From: a virus
Virus record (IMG/VR): IMGVR_UViG_3300046000_007061
Location: 1-27,266 of that record
Length of the DNA: 27,266 nucleotides
Direction: 5' to 3' (one strand)
Below, one piece after another: positions 15,353 to 21,228 of the stretch. Within the stretch, counting starts at the first letter, position 1, and the number at the start of each line of letters is the position of its first letter. The notes beneath the pieces are model-generated. The model ran no database searches and was not told the DNA's origin. It saw nothing but the letters and a program-made list of their open reading frames with translations. The position numbers were made by a program, and so were the translations under genes.

Positions 15353-15943
15353 ATGGATAATTTTGATTTGAGAGGATATTTAGTAGAAAATAAACTTACC
15401 CCTAATTCACAACAATTAGAAGAAATTAATTGGAAAAATTTAGCAGCTGGTACTGCGATGACTTTAGGTACATTAGGGGCACAGGGTCAAACTGCTGATA
15501 CTACTAAAACAATTGAACCTACTACACAAACAGTTAAAAAAACTAATTTTGGTACCCCAGAACAAAGAGCTGCTGCTAAAGAAAAAAGAGAAGCTCAACG
15601 TAAAATAAATTATGAAAATTTTATAAAAGGGGCTTACATTAAGAAGTTTGTTGAACAAGTTGATGATGAAGAATTTAAATCTAGTTGTGAATTAACTATG
15701 AACGAAGAAGTTGATTATTTAGATGGTACCTCTCCTAATATACCTGAAATTATTTATAGAGAATTAGAGGACGGTACCAAATTAAAAATTAATTTAAAAA
15801 AATACCAAAGATACCTTAAAAATCAAAGTAAACAAGATAATGTTAGTTTAGATGGTATGCAAGGGCCTAATTTTAAGTCAACTAGTTGCGGTATATCAAA
15901 AGCATCATCTAAGCAATCTAAAAAAGATTGGAAACGTAAATAA
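15353..15943 (+). CDS. Putative internal head protein with targeting-like N terminus
   Basis: A 196-residue protein starting MDNFDLRGYLVENKLTPNSQ, which matches the start of the protein at 707 (MNNFNLKKYLGENIL) although the remainders are unrelated. The next part contains QLEE, a possible prohead-protease site, and a small-residue segment LAAGTAMTLGTLGAQGQ. The middle and end are highly charged (PEQRAAAKEKREAQRK, then a Lys-rich tail ending SKQSKKDWKRK), as in DNA-associated internal head proteins. It is out of place inside the lysis cassette, between endolysin and the second holin. Function unknown; packaging with DNA is inferred from the N terminus and charge. Confidence 0.65.
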   Translation: MDNFDLRGYLVENKLTPNSQQLEEINWKNLAAGTAMTLGTLGAQGQTADTTKTIEPTTQTVKKTNFGTPEQRAAAKEKREAQRKINYENFIKGAYIKKFVEQVDDEEFKSSCELTMNEEVDYLDGTSPNIPEIIYRELEDGTKLKINLKKYQRYLKNQSKQDNVSLDGMQGPNFKSTSCGISKASSKQSKKDWKRK

Positions 15944-15950
15944 AGATTAT

Positions 15951-16367
15951 ATGAAATTATCAACATTAACCCTACTAACATTGACTACAGCATTTGCCTT
16001 CATGGGTACGTACTTTTTTAATTTAACTGCTAATAATTTAGAGCAATATCTAGCAGTGGCTTTAGTAGTCTTTGCAGATGGATTCTTTGGAATTTGTGCA
16101 GGAATAAAAAGAGAAGGATTTAAAACATATAAAGCTATTAAAATAATTAAATCATTGATTTTATGGGAAGTTATGCTTACATTGGTATTATCAATTGAAG
16201 TAGGATTTCAAGGAACATCATGGTTAAGTGAAACTATTATAACTCCCTTCCTGGTATTCCAATTAATTTCTATTTTAAAAAATGCTTCTATGGCAGGCTT
16301 TTTAAATAATGAATTACTAAATAAAATACTGGATAAGATAGATAAACATAAAGGAGAGAGAGAGTAA
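15951..16367 (+). CDS. Second holin, Phage_holin_4-like
   Basis: A 138-residue membrane protein. An in-frame ATG at 15852 would overlap the previous gene by 92 bases and add a non-matching N terminus; ATG 15951, after AGATTAT, gives a proper start MKLSTLTLLTLTTAFAFMG. Membrane segments are near 5-22, 33-50, 66-83 and 92-108. The stretch LVVFADGFFGICAGIKREGFKTYKAIKIIKSLILW is the pattern of the toxin-secretion/phage lysis holin family (Phage_holin_4), with 'AD..FG' followed by 'G..S/T.KA...'. With the small membrane protein at 14537 the cassette has two holin candidates; one may act as an antiholin. Confidence 0.7.
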   Translation: MKLSTLTLLTLTTAFAFMGTYFFNLTANNLEQYLAVALVVFADGFFGICAGIKREGFKTYKAIKIIKSLILWEVMLTLVLSIEVGFQGTSWLSETIITPFLVFQLISILKNASMAGFLNNELLNKILDKIDKHKGERE

Positions 16368-16371
16368 TAGT

Positions 16372-16737
16372 ATGCAAGATATAACACAAGGAAGAATACA
16401 GCAAATACTTCTAATAATTATAGCAGCTCTAGCAGCTTGGAATATATTTAATACTAATAGTATTAGAACAGATGTTAAAGGATACAAAGCTGAAATAGAA
16501 TTACTACAAACTAAAGTAGATTCTGCTAAAATAATCGATCAACAACTTGTTGTAAAGATTGATTCAGTAAAATCAAATGTAATTACAATTACAAAAGAAA
16601 TACATCAAATAGATAAGACAATAACGATAATAAAAAAACAAACAGATGAGAAAAGTAATACTGTTGATAAGTTTTCTAATGCTGAGCTTGAATTCTTTTT
16701 CACAAATAGATACAACAAGAATATCACTCCAAAGTAA
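16372..16737 (+). CDS. Inner-membrane spanin-like protein (Rz-type)
   Basis: A 121-residue protein with one N-terminal membrane segment (about 9-27, IQQILLIIIAALAAWNIF) followed by a long coiled-coil region rich in heptad-spaced Ile, Val and Leu (IELLQTKVDSAKIIDQQLVVKIDSVKSN and onward) and a short C-terminal NAELEFFFTNRY segment. This is the layout of an inner-membrane spanin subunit, which crosses the periplasm to help fuse inner and outer membranes at the last step of lysis of Gram-negative hosts. A second exported protein starts inside it in another frame, as in Rz/Rz1 pairs. No sequence signature proves it. Confidence 0.6.
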   Translation: MQDITQGRIQQILLIIIAALAAWNIFNTNSIRTDVKGYKAEIELLQTKVDSAKIIDQQLVVKIDSVKSNVITITKEIHQIDKTITIIKKQTDEKSNTVDKFSNAELEFFFTNRYNKNITPK

Positions 16738-17050
16738 TATTGCTAGATTAGTAGCAAAAGACTTAATTAGATATGATGGATGTTTACAGGAACTAGAATT
16801 AACTCAACAAAAAGTTATTAAGCTAGAAGAAAGAGAAATACAAAAAGATACAATCATTAAATTATACTCAGAGAAAGATGAAAATAGTCAATACATTATT
16901 CATCAATATGAGCTACAAGTAGGTCAGTATGAACACATGACTAGTGATTTACGAGATGAAATAAGAAAAGGAAGAACTAAAACCTTCCTATACAAAGTAG
17001 GTACCCTCTTAGGAATATTAACAACATCCTACCTTTTAATAGTAAAATAA
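16646..17050 (+). CDS. Nested exported protein, possible spanin partner
   Basis: A 134-residue protein whose first 92 bases lie inside the preceding gene in another frame. The N terminus MRKVILLISFLMLSLNSFSQ is a signal peptide with a likely cut after SFS; there is no lipobox Cys, so it is not a standard Rz1-type lipoprotein. A charged coiled coil follows (about 45-110) and a C-terminal membrane segment (about 113-132, LYKVGTLLGILTTSYLLIV). The nested arrangement recalls Rz/Rz1, while an exported N terminus with a C-terminal anchor recalls a unimolecular spanin without the lipid anchor. It is the last gene before a terminator. Confidence 0.6.
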   Translation: MRKVILLISFLMLSLNSFSQIDTTRISLQSNIARLVAKDLIRYDGCLQELELTQQKVIKLEEREIQKDTIIKLYSEKDENSQYIIHQYELQVGQYEHMTSDLRDEIRKGRTKTFLYKVGTLLGILTTSYLLIVK

Positions 17051-17072
17051 ATTAAAATTTTTTAAAAATAAA

Positions 17073-17104
17073 TTTGGCTTCCTAAGGGAGCCTTATTATA
17101 TTTA
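17073..17104 (+). promoter_or_regulatory. Bacteroidota-type promoter overlapping a terminator (dpdA)
   Basis: TTTG (17073-17076), 20 bases, TATATTTA (17097-17104), 21 bases before the ATG of the DpdA-like gene. Confidence 0.7.
17076..17094 (+). terminator. Intrinsic terminator after the lysis cassette
   Basis: GGCTTCC (17076-17082) pairs with GGGAGCC (17086-17092; one T-G pair), loop TAA, followed by a T-rich stretch. The hairpin fills the spacer of the promoter at 17073-17104. Confidence 0.7.
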
Positions 17105-17125
17105 GTTATATAAATTATTTAAGTT

Positions 17126-17911
17126 ATGAAAATTTCACATGAATTACCTTTAAGTCTATTAGAACATAGTTTAGACTGGAACCATTATGACTATTGTCTT
17201 CCCATATTTATGGATAAATATCCTGAATATAGGCAATATTTTTTAGATCAAAGAGAACGAGATCGTTTTATAATAATGGATAATTCTTTATTTGAGGGTT
17301 ATTCCCACACAACTCAAGATCTACTCGAAAAAATCGATTTAATTAAACCTGATATCTTTATTGTTCCTGATGAATGGAATGATTCAATACTTACGGTTAA
17401 AAACGCTAAACATTGGCTTCAATACAAGATGCCGATGCGTACTAAATTAATGGTAGTATTGCAAGGAAAAACCGTAAGTGATATACATTTACTATATCAA
17501 CAATGTGTTGATTTAGGTTATACTCATTTTGCTTTTAATCATTCTTCTGTTGTTTACCAAGAATTAGGAGGATCTGAAAATATTTTAGCTAATCAATCTG
17601 TTGGTAGAGTATTATTAATTCAATATTTACTATCACAAAATGTAATTAAAGAACACCATTATATTCATTTATTAGGAGCATCGACTCCTCAAGAATTCAC
17701 ATTTTATAGAGATGCTTTACCAACATTAATCAATTCAGTTGATACTTCAAATCCTATTATTTGTGGTGCTTTAGGTATTAGATATACTGAAACAGGTTTA
17801 TTAGAAAAGCCTAAAGAAAAGATTGAAGAATTTATGGAAAAAGATTTGGATTCTAAATTAGAAGATATTATATTTAATGTAAATAAATTTAAAGAATTTT
17901 GTAATAAATGA
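17126..17911 (+). CDS. dpdA: DpdA-like 7-deazaguanine DNA transglycosylase (TGT fold)
   Basis: A 261-residue TIM-barrel protein of tRNA-guanine transglycosylase type. Landmarks: FIIMDNSLFEG (48-58, in the place of the TGT D-S-G-G segment), IVPDEW (79-84), MVVLQGKT (109-116, like the VQG strand), HLLGAS (181-186) and SVDTSNP (204-210), where an Asp provides catalysis in TGT-like enzymes. DpdA enzymes exchange guanine in DNA for a 7-deazaguanine such as preQ0, hiding phage DNA from restriction enzymes. The queC gene about 430 bases downstream supplies this base, which strongly supports DNA rather than tRNA modification. The zinc site of bacterial TGT is absent, as is common for DpdA. The start follows AAGTT-ATG behind its own promoter. 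Confidence 0.65.
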   Translation: MKISHELPLSLLEHSLDWNHYDYCLPIFMDKYPEYRQYFLDQRERDRFIIMDNSLFEGYSHTTQDLLEKIDLIKPDIFIVPDEWNDSILTVKNAKHWLQYKMPMRTKLMVVLQGKTVSDIHLLYQQCVDLGYTHFAFNHSSVVYQELGGSENILANQSVGRVLLIQYLLSQNVIKEHHYIHLLGASTPQEFTFYRDALPTLINSVDTSNPIICGALGIRYTETGLLEKPKEKIEEFMEKDLDSKLEDIIFNVNKFKEFCNK

Positions 17912-18051
17912 TAAAATTTTATTTAATACAATTAGTCAACCTCCCACTTAGATGGTTTGGGTATACTTATCAAAGGATGGCTCAATTTGATCCTGAAACC
18001 TTTGAAATAATTTATCATCCTTGGGAATTAAAAAAATTAAAACAAAAATAA
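17908..18051 (+). CDS. Small protein of unknown function
   Basis: A 47-residue reading frame starting in an ATGA overlap with the dpdA stop and ending TAA at 18049-18051. It reads MIKFYLIQLVNLPLRWFGYT and then QRMAQFDPETFEIIYHPWELKKLKQK. No signal peptide is evident though the N terminus is hydrophobic. The stop-start coupling and the tight gap (4 bases) to the next gene suggest it is translated. I do not recognise it. Confidence 0.55.
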   Translation: MIKFYLIQLVNLPLRWFGYTYQRMAQFDPETFEIIYHPWELKKLKQK

Positions 18052-18055
18052 AATT

Positions 18056-18283
18056 ATGGAAGAACAAAAACCGTACATGATGTCTCTTTATGAGTATTTA
18101 GGTAGAGCTGCTGGACCAATGTTAGGTAAAGAAGTAGCTGATACTGCTGTTAAATTAAGAGAAACTATTCAAGAGCAAAATGTTTCAAATCCTAAATACA
18201 CAGGTAAAGTAAAATTATATCGTAGAGAATTTTTAGATGAGTATTTTGGGAAAAAAATATATGATGGAGAACAAAAAAAGTAG
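18056..18283 (+). CDS. Small conserved-looking phage protein
   Basis: A 75-residue protein starting after AAAATT-ATG. It contains YMMSLYEYLGRAAGPMLGKEVADTA and a C-terminal NPKYTGKVKLYRREFLDEYF. I recall small proteins with this 'MSLYEYLG..AG' opening in phages of Bacteroidota, without known function. It is soluble and basic at the end. It lies within the DNA-modification block between dpdA and queC, and its stop is followed by a leader region with a possible pseudoknot. Confidence 0.6.
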   Translation: MEEQKPYMMSLYEYLGRAAGPMLGKEVADTAVKLRETIQEQNVSNPKYTGKVKLYRREFLDEYFGKKIYDGEQKK

Positions 18284-18290
18284 TTTTAAA

Positions 18291-18322
18291 AGGGTTTGCC
18301 TATACCTTACTAATACCTGGCA
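18291..18322 (+). promoter_or_regulatory. Possible H-type pseudoknot in the queC leader
   Basis: AGGGT (18291-18295) can pair with ACCTT (18304-18308; one G-T pair), and TGCC in the loop (18297-18300) can pair with GGCA downstream (18319-18322), giving an H-type pseudoknot 20 bases before the queC ATG. preQ1 riboswitches are also small pseudoknots, but I cannot match the known preQ1 consensus. Pairing is short and could be chance. Confidence 0.25.
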
Positions 18323-18342
18323 CAAATCAAAATAATTAAATT

Positions 18343-19260
18343 ATGTCTAAAAAACATGTTGTAGTATCCTTAAGTGGAGGTTTAGATTCAAGCACATTAC
18401 TATTACGTTGCTTATCAGAGTACAAAAGTGTTACTGCCATAAGCTTTGACTATGGTCAAAAACACAGAGTAGAGTTAGAGAGAGCTCAATCATTGGTAGA
18501 TTATATTGATTCTACTTTATTAGAAAGCTATAAATTAGGTGGAGTAAATTACACTAACCAAAAAGGGCCAGTTAAGTACCGTCAAATCCAATTAAACGGA
18601 TTAGTTGATCTATTAGATTCAGCTTTAGTAACAGGAGGTGAAGATGTACCTGAAGGTCATTATGCAGAAGATAATATGAGGAGCACTGTCGTCCCTAATC
18701 GTAACAAGATATTTGCTTCTATTGCTCAAGCAGTAGCTTTATCAGTTGCAAATAGAACAGGAGAGACTTGTGATATTGCAATGGGAATACACAGTGGTGA
18801 TCATGCTATTTATCCAGACTGTAGACAAGAATTCAGAGATGCAGATGATGTAGCTTTTAGATTAGGGAATTGGGAAGCAGAAAGAGTAGGTTATTTTACA
18901 CCTTATTTGGAAGGAGATAAATTTACTATCCTTCAAGACGGAGAAGTATTGTGTAAAGAGTTAGGATTAGATTTTGATGAAGTTTATTCAAGAACTAATA
19001 CTTCTTATAAGCCAATCTTTATCCCATATGAAACTCATGCGTTTAAAGGAGGTAAATGGTACTCAGACTATAAATCAGCTTCATCAGTTGAAAGAGTAGA
19101 AGCATTTATTAAATTAGGAAGAAAAGATCCAGCTCCTTATGCAGACGAAACAGGACCAGTAACATGGGAACATGTAGTAACAGAAGTAACAAAAGTATTA
19201 AATAACCATAACCAACCAATTTCCAATGATATTAATTGGGTTGAAACAAGAACATACTAA
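18343..19260 (+). CDS. queC: 7-cyano-7-deazaguanine synthase, QueC-like
   Basis: A 305-residue PP-loop ATPase. The ATP motif SGGLDSS is at residues 11-17, followed by AISFDYGQKHRVELERA (the QueC 'YGQ.H..E' segment), VPNRNKIFASIAQAVA and GIHSGDHAIYPDCRQEF, then NWEAERVGYFTPYLEGDK, all typical of QueC. QueC turns carboxy-deazaguanine into preQ0 using ammonia and ATP, through an amide intermediate. Unusually, the C-terminal zinc cluster (normally S-C-Y and C-x2-C-x2-C) is gone: TSYKPIFIPYETHAFKGGKWYS carries no Cys. The earlier pathway genes are not in the window and may come from host or elsewhere in the phage. The next gene overlaps its stop by one base. Confidence 0.85.
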   Translation: MSKKHVVVSLSGGLDSSTLLLRCLSEYKSVTAISFDYGQKHRVELERAQSLVDYIDSTLLESYKLGGVNYTNQKGPVKYRQIQLNGLVDLLDSALVTGGEDVPEGHYAEDNMRSTVVPNRNKIFASIAQAVALSVANRTGETCDIAMGIHSGDHAIYPDCRQEFRDADDVAFRLGNWEAERVGYFTPYLEGDKFTILQDGEVLCKELGLDFDEVYSRTNTSYKPIFIPYETHAFKGGKWYSDYKSASSVERVEAFIKLGRKDPAPYADETGPVTWEHVVTEVTKVLNNHNQPISNDINWVETRTY

Positions 19261-19499
19261 TGGGAATGTACAGAAAGAAGCAAGTTGTAATTGAAGCAGT
19301 TCAATGGGATGGAAATACTGAACCAATGTTAGATTTTTGCAAAAGTGCTGAATTTAGAGATGGAGAATTATACATTCAAACCTTAGAAGGGCAGATGCAT
19401 GCTTCCAAAGGTGACTTCATTATAAAAGGAGTACAAGGAGAATTTTATCCATGCAAACCAGATATTTTTGAAAAAACTTACGAAGAAGTTTGGGATTAA
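19260..19499 (+). CDS. Small conserved phage protein of the 'VIEAVQW' type
   Basis: A 79-residue protein with a well-known phage pattern: RKKQVVIEAVQWDG near the start, LEGQMHASKGDFIIKGVQGEFYP in the middle and CKPDIFEKTYEEV at the end. Proteins of this type are widespread in phages and prophages and have no established role; the GD-x-I-I-x-G core suggests a small beta fold. Its ATG uses the last A of the queC stop codon, so the two are co-translated. A promoter begins inside its last codons. Confidence 0.75.
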   Translation: MGMYRKKQVVIEAVQWDGNTEPMLDFCKSAEFRDGELYIQTLEGQMHASKGDFIIKGVQGEFYPCKPDIFEKTYEEVWD

Positions 19500-19520
19500 C
19501 AAAAAAATTTCGTATATTTA
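19489..19520 (+). promoter_or_regulatory. Bacteroidota-type promoter before the lipoprotein gene
   Basis: TTTG (19489-19492, inside the end of the previous gene), 20 bases, TATATTTA (19513-19520), then AAGTATT. It would drive the lipoprotein gene and the RNA region behind it. Confidence 0.75.
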
Positions 19521-19551
19521 AGTATTATTAATTAACAAATAACAAACAAAA

Positions 19552-19722
19552 ATGAAAAAAGCATTTTTAGCATTAGCCTTAGTATCTAGTGTAACATTCA
19601 CAAGTTGTAAGCAAGTAGAAGTAACTGAAATCTCAACAGTAGAAACAACAGAGGTAGTAGTTGATTCAGTTCAAGCAGACTCAACTATAACTGACTCAGT
19701 AACTGTAGATACTGTAAAATAA
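19552..19722 (+). CDS. Small exported lipoprotein
   Basis: A 56-residue frame starting MKKAFLALALVSSVTFTSCK: a signal peptide with a lipobox-like T-S-C (Cys19), so the mature protein is probably a lipid-anchored peptide of about 38 residues. The rest is rich in Thr, Val, Ser and acidic residues (repeats of VxT and DSV), without aromatic residues. It has its own promoter and the leader ACAAAAATG. A surface or periplasmic lipoprotein made early could act in superinfection exclusion, but nothing in the sequence proves this. Confidence 0.65.
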   Translation: MKKAFLALALVSSVTFTSCKQVEVTEISTVETTEVVVDSVQADSTITDSVTVDTVK

Positions 19723-19930
19723 AACACCTCCCAGTAGATAGGTCCGCCAAGAAAGTCTTTAAACAACGTGGGAACTGCGGCTCTCCCAATGTGGCTGGAA
19801 TGTTTTATCAAAATTACCAATGCTCGCTGTTAATTGATGATGGTGCTAAACGGATGAAAAAGGGTTAATAGTAATCTAGAGTACAAGCAAATCATCAATC
19901 AGTAACCCCGAAAGACACAGGTTGGTAAAA
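19723..19930 (+). ncRNA. Structured RNA candidate A (pseudoknot domain)
   Basis: This 200-base stretch has no sensible reading frame but strong base-pairing. TTACCAA (19814-19820) pairs with TTGGTAA (19922-19928) and closes a domain in which ATTGATGAT (19833-19841) pairs perfectly with ATCATCAAT (19891-19899), while GGGTTA (19862-19867) pairs with TAACCC (19903-19908). The last two helices cross, forming a pseudoknot. Upstream, TGGGA (19769-19773) pairs with TCCCA (19784-19788), and GCCA (19746-19749) with TGGC (19792-19795). I do not recognise the RNA family; it is not a tmRNA. It would be transcribed from the promoter at 19489 and ends next to the tRNA-like element. Confidence 0.55.
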
Positions 19931-19933
19931 AAG

Positions 19934-20005
19934 AATCGATTGGTGTAACAAGGTAACACCGTGGAATATGTTCACGAGTTGAGAGTTCGAATCTCTCATC
20001 GATTC
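19934..20005 (+). tRNA. tRNA-like element, anticodon uncertain
   Basis: A cloverleaf can be drawn: acceptor AATCGAT (19934-19940) with ATCGATT (19998-20004), D arm GTGT/ACAC with a GG-bearing loop (19943-19959), anticodon stem CGTGG/TCACG (19960-19976), T arm GAGAG-TTCGAAT-CTCTC (19981-19997). G19933 could pair with C20005, as in tRNA-His. The anticodon loop AATATGT lacks the invariant U at position 33; at the standard offset the anticodon would be UAU (Ile), but this is doubtful. It may be a degenerate tRNA or a mimic. Confidence 0.5.
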
Positions 20006-20046
20006 CAAATTTAAACTACTGTTCTTTGACATAAAACTTATAAAAA

Positions 20047-20355
20047 ATGGAACAAATTTTAGCATTTGTTTTAGGTGTTAGTGCGGTTGCCTTTGTATGG
20101 GTAGTTGTGGTAGCGTTTAGAACAGCAAAACAAGTAACAGCTTTAAAAGCTAACGAAATTGAAATTACTAGTTGGATTCAAAGAAATGACGAATTAGTAA
20201 ATCGTAGAATTGATCAAGAAATTGACAGAACAAATAACCTATACTCAGATAGTATTTCATTTACTAATTCAAGAGTAGATAAATTAGAACAAAAACTCAC
20301 ATCAATTAAAAAAGATGGATGTGAACCTGTTAAAAAGAAATTATTAAAAGGATAA
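20047..20355 (+). CDS. Small membrane-anchored coiled-coil protein
   Basis: A 102-residue protein with one N-terminal membrane segment (about 4-25, ILAFVLGVSAVAFVWVVVVAF) followed by a charged helical region (residues 30-90, e.g. WIQRNDELVNRRIDQEIDRTNN) and a Lys-rich end. It would sit in the inner membrane with a cytoplasmic or periplasmic coiled coil. The ATG comes 41 bases after the tRNA-like element. No family recognised; the next small gene also encodes a membrane protein. Confidence 0.6.
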   Translation: MEQILAFVLGVSAVAFVWVVVVAFRTAKQVTALKANEIEITSWIQRNDELVNRRIDQEIDRTNNLYSDSISFTNSRVDKLEQKLTSIKKDGCEPVKKKLLKG

Positions 20356-20400
20356 ATTAACAAACAAAGAACAGTAGTAAAATATATAAAAATTATAATT

Positions 20401-20565
20401 ATGAAAAACATTTATTTAACTTTAGCATCATTTTTACTACTGTTTATTTTAGTAGGAGTATTTAACATACAATCAAACTGGTTGTTTCTATTATTAGTAT
20501 TTCCTGTTTATACATTTATAACAATGACAATAGATGCTTTTAAAGATTTCAAAAGAAAACCATAA
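20401..20565 (+). CDS. Very small double-span membrane protein
   Basis: A 54-residue frame, ATG 20401 to TAA 20563-20565: MKNIYLTLASFLLLFILVGV, then a short NIQSNW loop, then LFLLLVFPVYTFITMTIDAF and a charged end DFKRKP. Two membrane segments with a short turn fit a small inner-membrane protein. The leader ATTATAATT-ATG resembles other starts. The following gene begins inside its 3' end in another frame, suggesting coupling. Function unknown. Confidence 0.55.
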   Translation: MKNIYLTLASFLLLFILVGVFNIQSNWLFLLLVFPVYTFITMTIDAFKDFKRKP

Positions 20566-20998
20566 AAATTTTAGACTACCTAAATTTACAATAGGTAATA
20601 AAATAGATGGAACAGTAACTTTTTTAGGAGACTTCTCATATAAAATAGAGAAACAATACGACACTAATAAAGTAATAGGCCTGTCAGACAGTTATAACCA
20701 TTTAAGAGATAGTGTTAGAATTGGATGGAGATGGTATAGAAATGAATTACAAGTGATGTCTTTAATACATTCACAAGGAGAGATACAAATAAGCTATTTA
20801 ACAACTGTTAGAGAAAATAAAGAATACAGTTTTTCTATATCAATAGAGAAGAATTCTTATATTATTGTTTTTGATAGTAAAAAGTTTGAATTTGAGAGAA
20901 AGAGTAGATGGAAGTTTTTAAGATATTACTTGTTTACTTATTTTGGTGGAAAAACAAAAGCACCAAAAGATTTTAAATTTAAAATTAATTGCTATTAA
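20534..20998 (+). CDS. Conserved Bacteroidota-type protein of unknown function
   Basis: A 154-residue protein overlapping the preceding gene by 32 bases. Its features, NHLRDSVRIGWRWYRNELQVMSLIHSQ in the middle and YYLFTYFGGKTKAPKDFKFKI near the end, match a family I recall from Bacteroidota genomes with 'DSARFGWRY' and 'FGGN.KAPH.M.I' signatures. The alternation of strands suggests a beta-sandwich, perhaps binding a ligand or carbohydrate, but the activity is unknown. A promoter starts two bases after its stop, so it ends the small operon that follows structured RNA A. Confidence 0.6.
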   Translation: MLLKISKENHKNFRLPKFTIGNKIDGTVTFLGDFSYKIEKQYDTNKVIGLSDSYNHLRDSVRIGWRWYRNELQVMSLIHSQGEIQISYLTTVRENKEYSFSISIEKNSYIIVFDSKKFEFERKSRWKFLRYYLFTYFGGKTKAPKDFKFKINCY

Positions 20999-20999
20999 A

Positions 21000-21031
21000 T
21001 TTGGCTATTAGAAAGAAAGTTCGTATATTTA
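21000..21031 (+). promoter_or_regulatory. Promoter dedicated to a non-coding RNA/tRNA unit
   Basis: TTTG (21000-21003), 20 bases, TATATTTA (21024-21031), then AGTATAAG. No convincing coding region follows for 330 bases; the transcript would contain RNA B, tRNA-Ser and RNA C. Confidence 0.75.
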
Positions 21032-21037
21032 AGTATA

Positions 21038-21136
21038 AGAAAGATATTGAAGGTTCGACCCTCTACCAACGATTTTACACCAATCAATGGATATCGAGAG
21101 GGAGCTACCGATTGATAAGTGACCGCACACGCGGTA
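21038..21136 (+). ncRNA. Structured RNA candidate B (pseudoknot before tRNA-Ser)
   Basis: CCCTCT (21059-21064) pairs with AGAGGG (21097-21102), continued inside by CGAT (21070-21073) with ATCG (21093-21096) and CCA/TGG (21080-21090). The apical ATCAAT (21083-21088) can pair with ATTGAT (21111-21116) beyond the stem, giving a pseudoknot. A separate hairpin ACCGC-ACAC-GCGGT (21122-21135) stands 5 bases before the tRNA. A reading frame that crosses this area also crosses the promoter and the tRNA and is not credible. Confidence 0.5.
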
Positions 21137-21140
21137 AAAT

Positions 21141-21225
21141 GGAGAAATGGCAGAGTGGTCGATTGCGGCAGTCTTGAAAACTGTTGTACTGAAAGGTACC
21201 GGGGGTTCGAATCCCTCTTTCTCCG
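21141..21225 (+). tRNA. tRNA-Ser(UGA)
   Basis: Complete cloverleaf with a long variable arm: acceptor GGAGAAA (21141-21147) with TTTCTCC (21218-21224), discriminator G, D loop with AGAGTGGTCGA, anticodon arm GCAGT-CTTGAAA-ACTGT giving anticodon TGA, variable arm GTACTGAAAGGTACC, T arm with GGTTCGAATCC. The 3' CCA is not encoded (GCAG follows). UCA codons are frequent in this AT-rich genome. Confidence 0.93.
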
Positions 21226-21228
21226 CAG

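Noticed and set aside
15852-15950. Upstream extension of the second holin
   Set aside because: The additional 33 residues lie inside the preceding gene and do not fit a holin; ATG 15951 has a suitable leader and gives the expected membrane protein.
19723-20005. tmRNA
   Set aside because: Pseudoknots and a tRNA-like end are present, but the tRNA-like part has its own D and anticodon arms and both acceptor strands lie at the 3' end; no tag reading frame or tmRNA 5' signature was found.
20989-21177. A 62-codon + strand frame
   Set aside because: It runs through the promoter at 21000-21031, the stems of RNA B and half of tRNA-Ser; no leader and no recognisable protein.
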